A stretch of DNA of 64,000 bases from Candidatus Poribacteria bacterium (GTDB lineage Bacteria > Poribacteria > WGA-4E > WGA-3G): NCBI GenBank assembly GCA_022827625.1, contig JAJEIE010000027.1, positions 1 through 64,000 on the forward strand, read 5' to 3'. Shown in pieces: positions 1 through 8,512 of the stretch. How positions within the stretch are numbered: the first letter of the stretch is position 1; the number at the start of each line of letters is the position of its first letter. The notes beneath the pieces were generated by a model. That model was given only the letters and a program-made list of their open reading frames with translations, had not been told where the DNA came from and searched no databases. Made by a program: the position numbers and the translations under genes.

Positions 1-1922
1 ACAATACTAAATGAGGATGCATCGGCACCACCGAGGGTATAGGTAAGGGTGGTATTCGCATCCACATCTGCCGCAGTGACCGCCGTGCCTATGTTTGTGT
101 TGGCTGCGGTGTTCTCTGCGATGGACCGGGTCGCGGTGCTATCCTCTGTGAAACTCGGTGCCTCGTTGACGTTTGTCACATTGATCGTGACGTCGATGGT
201 GTCTGTGAGTTTGCTATCAGAAACGGTAATCCTCACGGTGTAAGATGACTTCGCTTCGTAATCAAGTGCTCCACTGGTTTGGAGCTGCCCGTTGGTGCTG
301 TCGATACTGAAGGATGCGGCATCCTTGCCACCGAGGGTGTAGGTAAGCGTGTCACCCGTATCGGGATCTGTCGCAGCGACAGCACTCCCGATGTCTTGTC
401 CAGAACCGGTATTCTCAGCCACAGAACGTGTCGTGGTACTGCCATCTGTGAAGGAAGGGGCGCGGTTCTCGTCTACATCCGTGACGTTGATTGTGACATC
501 AATCGTGTCTGTGAGTTCACTATCAGAGACGGTGATTCTCACAGAATAGGAGGACTTCGCTTCATAATCTAACGCCGCACTCGTTTTCAGTTGCCCGGAC
601 GTGGAAACAATGCTAAATGAGGACGCATCCGTGCCACCCAGCGTATACGTTAAGGAATCGTTATCCGCATCCGTCGCAGCAACCGGAGCACCAATGTTTG
701 TATTGGCACTGGTATTTTCGGCGATCGAGCGTGTTATGTTGGCAGCTTCGGTGATGGAGGGGGCTTTACTCGTAGCTTCTGTGAACATAGGCGCGCGGTT
801 CTCTATTTCCTCGATGATTGTCATCGGCAAACTATCGGATTTCGTCAGAGCGTAACCTTGATGATTTGCGGGGAGGCCCGGGAACGTGCCGATATCCACA
901 GTGACCGCATCCGTTGTGCCGGACGTGCGTATCACTGTCAGCGTCTGGCTTTCCACGTTGCCAGCAGGGATTGTAAGCGTAGCGACACCACCCTCGATGC
1001 TACCATTCGCAACCGTGAGGGACAGTGTCATCGGAAATGGTGCACCCGCAGGCGCGGTGGCTTTAAACTGATTCGTACCCACCTTTTCCAATGATACCGT
1101 AAGCGGCAATGGATCCACTGCGTTGTTGTGTAGCCAAAGCCACGTTGATGCATCCATCCCACGAAACACGCCATCTGGGAGTGTAGACATCCGGTTACCA
1201 CTCAGCAGGAGGTATTGCAGCGATGATAGCCCGGAAAACACACCTGCTGGGAAAGTCGTGAATCGGTTGTCTGTCAAGTGGAGAGACTGCAGCGTTGGGG
1301 TTTTCTTGAACAAATCCTGCGGCACGCTCTTCAATTGATTGTTACCCAAGTAGAGTTGTATGAGCGAAGGCACCCCGGAGAATACATCCGATGGCAGACT
1401 CGTCAACTTGTTCGAGTGTGCGTTGATTTGTAGCAGGGATGACAGCCCATCAAATAGTTCTTCTGGCACATTGGTCAGTTGATTGTTATTCAAGTAAAGA
1501 TGTCTCAGAGATGACAACCCGTCAAATAGTTCTTCTGGCACATTGGTCAGTTGATTGTTATCCAGAAAGAGATGTCTGAGGAATGACAGTCCTGAAAATA
1601 TCTCTGTAGGAAGGGTGTGGAGTTGGTTCCCGGTCAGTCGAATTGTTTGTAGTGCCGACAGCCCATCAAAATCGCCTGCCTTGAGTTCTGAAATGCCTTT
1701 CTTGCTTAGATCGAGTTTTTTTATTTTTGCCAGGTGCGCTGCGGTCACATCATCAGCATTGTTAACGTCTGGCACCGCAGCAACGATCACATCCCGCACC
1801 TGTGGCGTGCGATCCTTTACAGGGGTTATATCTGCATAACTTGATATATGTGTGCAACAAACCATTAAAGCGGTCAGGAAAATTGATAGAGTATGTTTTT
1901 TGTTTTTAAATAACAGTTTCAT
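1..1922 (-). CDS. Secreted LRR-cadherin repeat protein, 3' end beyond window
   Basis: Open on the minus strand from ATG at 1922 to the window edge, about 640 codons with no stop, so the C-terminus is missing. AAAGGAG (1929-1935) lies 6 nt before the ATG. By eye the product has a signal peptide (about residues 1-30), then about eight 24-residue leucine-rich repeats (about 67-258; core LxxLxLxxNxLxxLPxxxF), a linker of about 150 residues, and cadherin-like repeats of roughly 100 residues from about 430. Each cadherin-like repeat carries SIAENT, an ATDxD calcium-type motif, SFSI, LDYE and VRITVSDS. LRRs and cadherin repeats typically mediate adhesion or protein binding at the surface, so an extracellular adhesin is the likely role. 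Two neighbouring LRRs (1438-1509 and 1510-1581) are nearly identical at DNA level. It may carry the C-terminal tag seen in other exported proteins here, but that end is not visible. Confidence 0.85.
   Translation of the reverse strand, partial: MKLLFKNKKHTLSIFLTALMVCCTHISSYADITPVKDRTPQVRDVIVAAVPDVNNADDVTAAHLAKIKKLDLSKKGISELKAGDFDGLSALQTIRLTGNQLHTLPTEIFSGLSFLRHLFLDNNQLTNVPEELFDGLSSLRHLYLNNNQLTNVPEELFDGLSSLLQINAHSNKLTSLPSDVFSGVPSLIQLYLGNNQLKSVPQDLFKKTPTLQSLHLTDNRFTTFPAGVFSGLSSLQYLLLSGNRMSTLPDGVFRGMDASTWLWLHNNAVDPLPLTVSLEKVGTNQFKATAPAGAPFPMTLSLTVANGSIEGGVATLTIPAGNVESQTLTVIRTSGTTDAVTVDIGTFPGLPANHQGYALTKSDSLPMTIIEEIENRAPMFTEATSKAPSITEAANITRSIAENTSANTNIGAPVAATDADNDSLTYTLGGTDASSFSIVSTSGQLKTSAALDYEAKSSYSVRITVSDSELTDTIDVTINVTDVDENRAPSFTDGSTTTRSVAENTGSGQDIGSAVAATDPDTGDTLTYTLGGKDAASFSIDSTNGQLQTSGALDYEAKSSYTVRITVSDSKLTDTIDVTINVTNVNEAPSFTEDSTATRSIAENTAANTNIGTAVTAADVDANTTLTYTLGGADASSFSI
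1438..1581 (-). repeat. Recent 72-bp tandem duplication of one LRR unit
   Basis: Positions 1438-1509 and 1510-1581 are two adjacent 72-bp (24-codon) units. They are nearly identical over about 40 bp and diverge only at scattered bases elsewhere, whereas the other LRR units of the same gene are clearly divergent in DNA. The repeat number has therefore changed recently by one unit. Confidence 0.8.
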
Positions 1923-2542
1923 TATAAGCTCCTTTATCGGTATTCAATAGAAAGTGGTAGGGATAAGACGCATTCAGAAAAGTCGAATGCAACAAAAACA
2001 GCCCGCGACGAACGTTCCGGGCAAGACGAAACGCGCGCGGGCACGACAAAGATAGAGAAAATGCTCCTGAAGGCTATACTATCTTGTGAAATATAATACT
2101 TATTATATGTAAAGCGGGGGGGGGGGTAACCTTAGCAATTAACTCTGAGTTAATAATACCCAGAATCAACGAACTTCTTGAGCAGCAGGGCACACTATCA
2201 CTGCACACACCCTCAGTGTGAGACGCAGCGAAAGTCGCTTTTGTAATATTAGTATTGAGACATCTACTTTGCATTATAGACTTACAGCCAGCATGAGTTT
2301 GATAAGAGCATCGAAGACCTCTTATTAAGCTCATATCACTTATTACTAAACTGGTATTACAACCAGCAACTTGGGTTATAATTAGTCAATTTTATTTATG
2401 TTTAAATTATTGAATTATAAAGACTATACCTAACTTATATTATACGATATTTTTAGGAAAAAAGCAAATGATTTAAAAAGACATCTGAAAAGGATTTCTT
2501 AGCACTTGACTTTTTTTCGAGGATGACATATCATAGGGTATT
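1923..2542. other. Divergent intergenic region with a G11 run and AT-rich palindromes
   Basis: This 620-bp spacer separates two divergently transcribed genes. I see no credible gene in it. It holds an AT palindrome (2091-2108, ATATAATA-CT-TATTATAT), a run of eleven G (2116-2126), an inverted repeat TTAACTC-T-GAGTTAA (2139-2153) and a strong plus-strand promoter (2506-2534). A long G run is unusual here and is a possible slippage or sequencing-error site. Confidence 0.6.
2506..2534 (+). promoter_or_regulatory. Sigma70-like promoter of the aldo/keto reductase
   Basis: TTGACT (2506-2511), a 17-bp spacer and TATCAT (2529-2534). The expected start of transcription (about 2541) is within 1-2 nt of the ATG at 2543, so the message would be essentially leaderless. 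No Shine-Dalgarno sequence fits at a usable distance. Confidence 0.7.
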
Positions 2543-3319
2543 ATGAAAAACATTACACTTGCATCAGGACATGAAATGCCGATACTGGGTTTGGGAACCT
2601 GGCAATTAAGAGGCGGACAGTGCGAGCGCGTCGTCAAAGAGGCTATCGCGTTGGGGTACACCCACATTGACACGGCGTGGATGTATCAAAATCAACGCGA
2701 GATTGGAAAAGCACTCCGCGACGTTCGCATTGACCGCGAGGACCTCTTTCTGACCACCAAGATTTGGGGAACGCATCTTAGGCATGCTGAGGTCCTCTCC
2801 CAATTTGAAGAGTGTCTAAGGGATCTGCAGATGGACTACGTAGATCTGTTATTGATTCACCATCCAAACGATTCTGTTCCGTTTGCTGAAACTTTTGGGG
2901 CTTTCCACGAACTCTATGAAGCGGGAAAAGTAAAAAGCATCGGCATCAGTAATTTTAGCATTGCGCAAGTTGATGAGTCGTGCGAAGTTTCCGAACTCCC
3001 GATTTGCACAAACCAGGTGGAATATCATGTGCGCAGAAACCGCTCAGAATTGCGAGATTACTGTCACGCCCGAAATATTGTGATGACAGCGCACCGTCCC
3101 TTGGCTGTTGGAAACCTTGCGGGTGACGCGGTGCTGGGTGAAATTGGTAAAAATCACGGGAAAACTGCGGCGCAGGTGGCGTTACGCTGGCTTATCCAGC
3201 AGGACATCATTACAATTCCGAAATCTGGTTCGGTACCACATTTACGCGAAAATTTGGATGTTTTCGCATGGCAGTTAACAGAGACAGAAATGCAAACGCT
3301 TGATACCTTTAACGATTAA
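2543..3319 (+). CDS. Aldo/keto reductase
   Basis: This 258-residue cytoplasmic NAD(P)H-dependent oxidoreductase has the TIM-barrel fold of the AKR superfamily, which reduces aldehydes and ketones. Visible motifs are the N-terminal MPILGLGTWQL, the Asp and Tyr of HIDTAWMYQNQ, the Lys of LTTKIW, the His of LLLIHHP, GISNF, NQVEYHV and the C-terminal cofactor motif IPKS. All four catalytic residues (Asp, Tyr, Lys, His) are present. The length is slightly short for the family (270-320). The ATG is chosen because the fold starts immediately, and the promoter places the message start almost on it. The last two codons and the stop (AACGATTAA) are the end of a dispersed repeat. The natural substrate cannot be inferred. 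Confidence 0.93.
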   Translation: MKNITLASGHEMPILGLGTWQLRGGQCERVVKEAIALGYTHIDTAWMYQNQREIGKALRDVRIDREDLFLTTKIWGTHLRHAEVLSQFEECLRDLQMDYVDLLLIHHPNDSVPFAETFGAFHELYEAGKVKSIGISNFSIAQVDESCEVSELPICTNQVEYHVRRNRSELRDYCHARNIVMTAHRPLAVGNLAGDAVLGEIGKNHGKTAAQVALRWLIQQDIITIPKSGSVPHLRENLDVFAWQLTETEMQTLDTFND

Positions 3320-3392
3320 CGCTGAGCTGCTGCGTCTGTTGTCCATGCAGTTTTTGAATTCTTAACAATCTTTTCAAACCTTAAACAGAATT
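3311..3392 (+). repeat. Stop-codon repeat (family R1), copy a
   Basis: Starts with AACGATTAA, which is the last two codons and stop of the reductase, and continues with GAGCTGCTGCGTCTGTTGTC and CATGCAG. The core matches copies at 7068-7159 (inverted), 23297-23470 and 25284-25495 (inverted). A small stem-loop CGGCATT/AATGCCG (3410-3416, 3426-3432) follows before the next gene. Confidence 0.75.
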
Positions 3393-3454
3393 CTTTAATG
3401 ATTTTAGATCGGCATTGACGAAGGAAATGCCGACCAGACACAACAATTAAAAAA

Positions 3455-4741
3455 ATGAAATTTGGACTGTTTTACGAACATCAGATCCCGCGTCCGTGGG
3501 ATGAGGGCGCGGAGCATAAACTTTTTCAGGATGCATTAGCGCAAGTAGAACTCGCTGACCGACTCGGATTCGACTATATTTGGGAAGTTGAACACCACTT
3601 TCTTGAGGAGTATTCGCACTCTTCTGCCCCAGAGGTGTTCCTTGCTGCGTGTAGCCAACGGACCCATCAGATTCGGTTAGGACATGGGATCGTACTGATG
3701 CCACCGGGGTATAACCATCCTGCACGTGTTGCTGAGCGTATCGCAACGCTTGACCTTGTATCGAACGGTCGTGTGGAGTGGGGAACTGGTGAGTCTGCTT
3801 CGCACATGGAACTCGGCGGGTTCAACGTCGATCCGAAATGCAAACGCGAGATGTGGGCAGAATGCACACGCGAAACAGCCAAGATGATGGTGCAATCGCC
3901 TTATGCCGGGTATGAAGGACAGTATTTTTCGATGCCGCCGCGGAACGTAGTTCCGAAACCGTTGCAAAGTCCCCACCCACCCCCTTGGGTCGCATGTTCG
4001 AGTCGGGATAGCCTGCGCTACGCCGCGCGATACGGACTCGGTGCCTTAACCTTCGCCTTCGTTGATGCAGAGGAGGCTCAATTTTGGGTTGAGGAATATT
4101 ATGACATCTTTGAGAAAGCGTGTGAACCTTTGACGCAGCGGGTGAACCCAAATATTGCTATGGTATCCGGATTTTCGTGCCATGACGATGAAGAGACGGC
4201 AGTTGCGCGTGGGTTAGATGGCTTACGCTTCTTCCGATTCGGGCTTGCGCACTATTATCACAACGGTTCACAGATACCTGGAGAAACGGATATTTGGCAG
4301 CTTTATAGACAGACCCCGCAGGATCCGGCTGAAGCCAGAGCAGGGATCGGCACGCCGGATCAGATACGTGAACACCTGGAGATAATGGAGCGTGCTGGAG
4401 TTGACCAAGTTGTTTTCATTCAACAGGCGGGGGCAAACCGTCATGAACACATAATTGAATCTCTGGAACTGTTCGCGGAACGGGTACTCCCGGATTTCAA
4501 AGCGCGAGACGCGGCACAGGTTGCAGAAAAAAATGAACGACTCGCCGAAGTGATTGCGGCAGCAGAAAAACGGAAACCGATGCTAACGACTCTCAGTGAA
4601 GTTCCTGTTGTTGATTCTTATCCGGTTCTCAAACGGAAGCTGGAGGAGAAAAAGGAAGCTCCGGACGATACTGAGATGAGCGATGATGGTGAGAAGTTTT
4701 TATTATCAATAGAAGGCGGAAAACGAATTTTTAACGATTAA
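3455..4741 (+). CDS. Luciferase-like flavin-dependent monooxygenase
   Basis: This 428-residue member of the bacterial luciferase-like (LLM) family of FMNH2- or F420-dependent TIM-barrel oxidoreductases begins MKFGLFYEHQIPRPW. It shows LADRLGFDYIWEVEHHF, IRLGHGIVLMPP, NHPARVAERIATLDLVSNGR, GTGES and a C-terminal IGTPDQIREHLEIMERAGVD segment. Residues 1 to about 350 cover the barrel. The tail beyond that is charged and predicted helical, and longer than usual. ATG 3455 fits the family's start, but no Shine-Dalgarno is visible (AATTAAAAAA precedes it). The gene ends in the repeat-derived ND plus stop, like its upstream neighbour. The substrate is unknown. Confidence 0.9.
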   Translation: MKFGLFYEHQIPRPWDEGAEHKLFQDALAQVELADRLGFDYIWEVEHHFLEEYSHSSAPEVFLAACSQRTHQIRLGHGIVLMPPGYNHPARVAERIATLDLVSNGRVEWGTGESASHMELGGFNVDPKCKREMWAECTRETAKMMVQSPYAGYEGQYFSMPPRNVVPKPLQSPHPPPWVACSSRDSLRYAARYGLGALTFAFVDAEEAQFWVEEYYDIFEKACEPLTQRVNPNIAMVSGFSCHDDEETAVARGLDGLRFFRFGLAHYYHNGSQIPGETDIWQLYRQTPQDPAEARAGIGTPDQIREHLEIMERAGVDQVVFIQQAGANRHEHIIESLELFAERVLPDFKARDAAQVAEKNERLAEVIAAAEKRKPMLTTLSEVPVVDSYPVLKRKLEEKKEAPDDTEMSDDGEKFLLSIEGGKRIFND

Positions 4742-4849
4742 CGCAGCTGAAAACCGAAGCCATTAAGAACCTTTCATAATCCAGGGGCGGTTGGACTTAA
4801 CCGAGAATCACCGTGAAACGAAGTGGAACGGTGACCAGATTTAATAGTT
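4733..4849 (+). repeat. Stop-codon repeat (family R1), copy b, with inverted ends
   Basis: AACGATTAA (4733-4741) provides the stop of the monooxygenase, and TTAATAGTT (4841-4849) is its inverted partner with one mismatch, 6 nt before the next ATG. In between are CCTTTCATAA, shared with the 23.3-kb copy, and a CACCGT/ACGGTG stem (4809-4833) also shared with that copy. The inverted ends and about 117-bp length resemble a MITE. Confidence 0.7.
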
Positions 4850-4855
4850 AAAAAG

Positions 4856-6283
4856 ATGAAGAATGTATTGGTAATTGACGACGATGAGAAAATCTGTTGG
4901 GCATTTGAGCAGTTCTTAGAGAGTGAAGGCTATTGCCCGAGTATCGCAAACAGTGCTGAGGAAGGTTTGCGCCGCATCGCAGCCGATAAACCGGATGTCG
5001 TCTTGCTTGATGTGAGATTGCCAGGAATGAGTGGGCTGGAGGCATTGGGTAAAATAAAAGCAGGCTATCCGTGGGTGATTGTAATTATTATCACGGCTTA
5101 TGACGATGTAGAGACGACAATAGAGGCGATGCGCCTACAAGCGTTTGATTTTGTCCCGAAACCGATTGATCTGGACATCGTCAGAAGTGTCCTGGACCGC
5201 GCTTTCCGAACACAATCCGTCCGTAGTACTTTGCCGGCAGATGCAGCACAGGAACCACTGACGACAGGGATTGCGGGACACCGACTGGTTGGAAAAAGCA
5301 GCCAGATGCGCGAGATTTACAAACTCATCGGTGTCATGGCAAGCAATACTGTGACGGTCCTGATTGAAGGAGAAACAGGGACAGGCAAAGACCTCGTTGC
5401 CCGTGCAATCCATGCGGGAAGTGAACGCAAGGATAAACCGTTTATTCCCGTTGACTGTGGTGCGCTGCCCGATGAACTTTTAGAGAGTGAGTTATTTGGT
5501 TACGAAGCGGGGGCGTTCACGGGGGCGAAAACGGAAGGTAAACCCGGAAGATTTGAATTGGCTGATGGCGGCACCCTTTTTCTTGATGAAGTTGGGAATA
5601 TGACCCCGGCTTTACAGGTGAAACTTCTCCGCGCACTACAGACACAAGAAATTGAGCGATTGGGAGGGACCCGGACCCTTAAAGTAGATGTGCGTGTCGT
5701 CGCTGCAACGAATCAAGAACTTGAAGATATGGTGAAACGCGGGCAATTTCGTGAGGATCTCTATTACCGTTTCAAGCGCGTTGCGCTGCATCTTCCACCG
5801 TTGCGTGAACGCCGAGAAGATATTCCGTTGCTGGTTACGCATTTCCTACAGTTGATTCAAGAAGAACTCGGTAAGCCGATCCGTGGTATTTCTGAAGATG
5901 GTATGCAACGCCTACGAGATTACGCATGGCCCGGTAATGTTAGGGAATTAGAGAATTGCCTCAGGAGCGCGGCAGCGCTCTGTCGGGCAGACGTGATTCT
6001 TCCAGAGGATCTACCGATAGAAATCCATGCGGGGGACCTTGCAGATCCTACGGACGTATCGCAACTCGTCACCGCTTTCAAGTCTATTTTGCAGGATGTC
6101 ACGAGAGCGGCTATCGCTGATGAAAAGTCTCGACTTTATGAGGAGGTTGTCGCTACGTTGGATAAGGCGCTCATTGAACTGGTATTAGATGAATTTTCGG
6201 GCAATCATAGCAAGACAGCCGACTTGCTGGGCATGAGTCGAACGACCCTATTAAAGAAAATTAGGCAAGGCGAGACCGAGTAG
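4856..6283 (+). CDS. Sigma54-dependent NtrC-family response regulator
   Basis: This 475-residue transcriptional activator has three domains. The receiver (1 to about 120) carries the acidic pocket DDDE at 8-11, phospho-acceptor Asp52 in LLDVRLPG, a Thr-Ala switch and Lys102 in FVPKP. The AAA+ sigma54-interaction domain (about 145-385) has Walker A GETGTGKD, the GAFTGA loop that contacts sigma54, and Walker [11 protein letters not shown]. The C-terminal Fis-type helix-turn-helix is [21 protein letters not shown]. Phosphorylation should allow it to open sigma54 promoters. No sensor kinase or rpoN lies in the window, so its partner and targets are unknown. ATG 4856 follows directly after the R1 repeat, without a Shine-Dalgarno. 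Confidence 0.95.
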   Translation: MKNVLVIDDDEKICWAFEQFLESEGYCPSIANSAEEGLRRIAADKPDVVLLDVRLPGMSGLEALGKIKAGYPWVIVIIITAYDDVETTIEAMRLQAFDFVPKPIDLDIVRSVLDRAFRTQSVRSTLPADAAQEPLTTGIAGHRLVGKSSQMREIYKLIGVMASNTVTVLIEGETGTGKDLVARAIHAGSERKDKPFIPVDCGALPDELLESELFGYEAGAFTGAKTEGKPGRFELADGGTLFLDEVGNMTPALQVKLLRALQTQEIERLGGTRTLKVDVRVVAATNQELEDMVKRGQFREDLYYRFKRVALHLPPLRERREDIPLLVTHFLQLIQEELGKPIRGISEDGMQRLRDYAWPGNVRELENCLRSAAALCRADVILPEDLPIEIHAGDLADPTDVSQLVTAFKSILQDVTRAAIADEKSRLYEEVVATLDKALIELVLDEFSGNHSKTADLLGMSRTTLLKKIRQGETE

Positions 6284-6308
6284 CGGATCGCTCTGGAAGG
6301 GAAGCATT

Positions 6309-7025
6309 ATGGGTTCATGGATTCGGATCGCACATCGCGGGGCATCGGGCAACGCGCCAGAAAACACGCTCGCTGCGTTCAAGAAGGCGATCGAAATTGG
6401 TGTTGATGCCGTTGAACTCGACCTGCACGGCAGTGCCGATGGTGAAGTCGTGGTGATACACGACGCGTCCTTGGATCGAACGACCGACCATGGGGGTCCC
6501 GTTAACCAAACCCCCTTAGAAACAATCAAACAAGCTGATGCTGGCGGATGGTTTGCTCCCGAATTTGCCGGTGAACCGGTGCCGACACTCGCCGAAGCAC
6601 TGGAATGTATTGGGAAAGAGACTATTGCCGTTCTGGAAATCAAAGATCCGCTGATAGCCGAAGCGGTCGTGGCAAAGGTTCACGAGACGCAATCCTTAGA
6701 TCTAACCGTTATTATCTCCTTCCATACTTCCGTTTTGCAGACTGTTCGCGCGTTAGCACCTCGTATTCCGACAGGCTGGCTCATCGGAAGCCATAACAAT
6801 CATGCACCTCCTGAACAGTTATGTCAACAGTTAGGCGAACTCGGCAGTCCCCTCTTGAATGTCAATCATCAACTGATCACAGCGGAGTTTGCTTATGAAG
6901 TCCGTCGCCGCGGGATTGCCTTGTGGTGTTGGACAGTCGATGATATTGCTCGCATGCGCGAAATGAAGGCTTTCGGCGTACAGGGTATCACCTCAAACTA
7001 TCCTGAACGTTTCGTCGAAGTTTAG
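6309..7025 (+). CDS. Glycerophosphodiester phosphodiesterase
   Basis: This 238-residue GDPD-family TIM barrel hydrolyses glycerophosphodiesters to glycerol-3-phosphate and an alcohol. Visible motifs are AHRGASGNAPENT (catalytic His and Arg, metal-binding Glu), AVELDLHGSADGEVVVIHD (metal Glu/Asp and second catalytic His), LDRTTDHGG, PTLAEAL, LEIK, and the C-terminal WTVDD and GITSNYP. There is no signal peptide, so it is a cytoplasmic form. GGAAGGGAAG stands 6-10 nt before ATG 6309. It starts 25 nt after the sigma54 regulator and may be cotranscribed with it. Confidence 0.93.
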   Translation: MGSWIRIAHRGASGNAPENTLAAFKKAIEIGVDAVELDLHGSADGEVVVIHDASLDRTTDHGGPVNQTPLETIKQADAGGWFAPEFAGEPVPTLAEALECIGKETIAVLEIKDPLIAEAVVAKVHETQSLDLTVIISFHTSVLQTVRALAPRIPTGWLIGSHNNHAPPEQLCQQLGELGSPLLNVNHQLITAEFAYEVRRRGIALWCWTVDDIARMREMKAFGVQGITSNYPERFVEV

Positions 7026-7067
7026 CCTCTTTTTTTCAAGATTGTCTGTAGAGACTGTCCTTGTTGT

Positions 7068-7159
7068 TGATTGTTAACTAACAGCACTAACGGCTCTGTA
7101 GGAGGTGCTTTAAGGAATATTTGCAAGGACACGTCCGCAGCATCTCAAATTTAATCGTT
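7068..7159 (-). repeat. Stop-codon repeat (family R1), copy c, inverted
   Basis: On the minus strand AACGATTAA (7159-7151) supplies the last codons and stop of the flippase gene, followed by GAGATGCTGCGGACGTGTCC and TTGCA, a diverged copy of the family core. It ends in TTAACAATCAACAACA, similar to the distal part of the 25.3-kb copies. Confidence 0.6.
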
Positions 7160-8494
7160 AGAAAACCAAAACGTAATCGCGATATACGCAAGAATCGGAT
7201 AAGAGAGTAAGGCAGTTGACCAAGCGATCCCCTCTAATCCCCAGTATTGCATGAAGAACCAATTGAGAAATGGGTTCAGGATAAGCCTGATAAGTGTTGC
7301 CGTGAGAACGGTTCGGTGTGCTTGACGTGCGAGATGCGCTCGGATGAGCAATCTACTGATTAAGCGCGGGAGCATCCCGATTAGATAGATGCCGAGCAGT
7401 GAAGCGATATGCGTCTGTCCCGCCTCCGATAATTTCCCGTGCCCATACAACATTGCAACAATGTCTGAACGGAAGAGATAAAACACCACAAGGATCGGCA
7501 CCATCAGGACTAACAAGGTGATAACGCCTTGCCAGACGCTTCGCTGTAGGTGCTGAGCGTTTTCAGAGTCCGATTTAGATGCCGAAATCTTTGACCAATG
7601 CGATAGCAAAATAGGCAGTGTGACACCGATGAGCGTTTCAGGGATTGCACATAGACGGAGGGCGTAATCGAGTTTCGATACCGAACTTGCGCCTAATGTG
7701 CTTCCCATGCCCCTGTCAACAACCGGGTTTAATCCGTCTGAGATTGCCGCACCCATCATCAGTAAACACTGCCGTAGGAACGATTGGGTGTATTGTGTTT
7801 CTTGCCAACCCTCTCTCTTAAACACTACCAAGTCCCGTACGCGTAGGTTCAGCATCGCGCAGCATTTCGGAAACAAGATCAGCACTTGGAAGAGCTCGCC
7901 AAGGATCAGCGCGAGGGGTATGCTAAACCACGCCAGAAAAGGTTGGAACAGGTAGATGGCACCGATAACAAAAGCAGCGCGGATCCCTTGTACAATGACT
8001 GGTAGTTGAAATGCTTGGTAGGTATCTAAGATAGCTTTGAGCAGCCAGCGGATCGCAGAGACAATCGCAAACATGAGAAAGCCGCACACGATACCGATAG
8101 TGGTGGAAGGTGCGAGCCCTGCATTGGGAAAAAAGAGTTGAGAGACCGCATAAGAGATACCGAGTAAAAAACAACAAAGTCCCGGCATTATCGTGAGGTA
8201 CAGAGAAAATATGGATTGTACACAGTGTTGTGCCTCGGTTTCACCTTTTGTACGGGCTTCGGCTAACAACGGAACAAGCACGGAATAGGCGGAAGCGGCA
8301 CTGAGCAGCTCAATTAAGAATACAGCGATCCCCCAGTAGTAGTAGATAAAATCCATCTCTGCTGTATCGCCGAACCCGTTCGCGAGGACGACGTAGATAA
8401 GAAATGTGCCAGCACGCCCGATTAAGCTGAGTGGCGCGACAATAAGGACGTTTTTGAGGATGGAGGCTTCGGTTGGAGAGACAGTGTTGTGCAT
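7151..8494 (-). CDS. MviN/MurJ-like lipid flippase of the MOP superfamily
   Basis: This 447-residue polytopic membrane protein has about 12-14 hydrophobic segments and the MurJ/MviN layout. The first segment pair has the form KNVLIVAPLSLIGRAGTFL...FGDTAEMDFIYYYW, and an internal pair ends in HIASLLGIYLIGMLPRLISR. The family flips undecaprenyl-linked precursors across the inner membrane. The divergent sequence and the polysaccharide-related neighbours suggest an exopolysaccharide or O-antigen flippase rather than the essential peptidoglycan MurJ, which is inference. It starts 18 nt after the sulfatase gene and is probably cotranscribed. The C-terminal SND plus stop comes from the R1 repeat. 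Confidence 0.8.
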   Translation of the reverse strand: MHNTVSPTEASILKNVLIVAPLSLIGRAGTFLIYVVLANGFGDTAEMDFIYYYWGIAVFLIELLSAASAYSVLVPLLAEARTKGETEAQHCVQSIFSLYLTIMPGLCCFLLGISYAVSQLFFPNAGLAPSTTIGIVCGFLMFAIVSAIRWLLKAILDTYQAFQLPVIVQGIRAAFVIGAIYLFQPFLAWFSIPLALILGELFQVLILFPKCCAMLNLRVRDLVVFKREGWQETQYTQSFLRQCLLMMGAAISDGLNPVVDRGMGSTLGASSVSKLDYALRLCAIPETLIGVTLPILLSHWSKISASKSDSENAQHLQRSVWQGVITLLVLMVPILVVFYLFRSDIVAMLYGHGKLSEAGQTHIASLLGIYLIGMLPRLISRLLIRAHLARQAHRTVLTATLIRLILNPFLNWFFMQYWGLEGIAWSTALLSYPILAYIAITFWFSND

Positions 8495-8512
8495 GAAGCG
8501 ACTGAAACCGTG

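Noticed and set aside
2074-2334. Minus-strand open frame of 86 codons in the divergent spacer
   Set aside because: It has no Shine-Dalgarno sequence and no recognisable motifs, and it runs through the G11 tract and palindromes.
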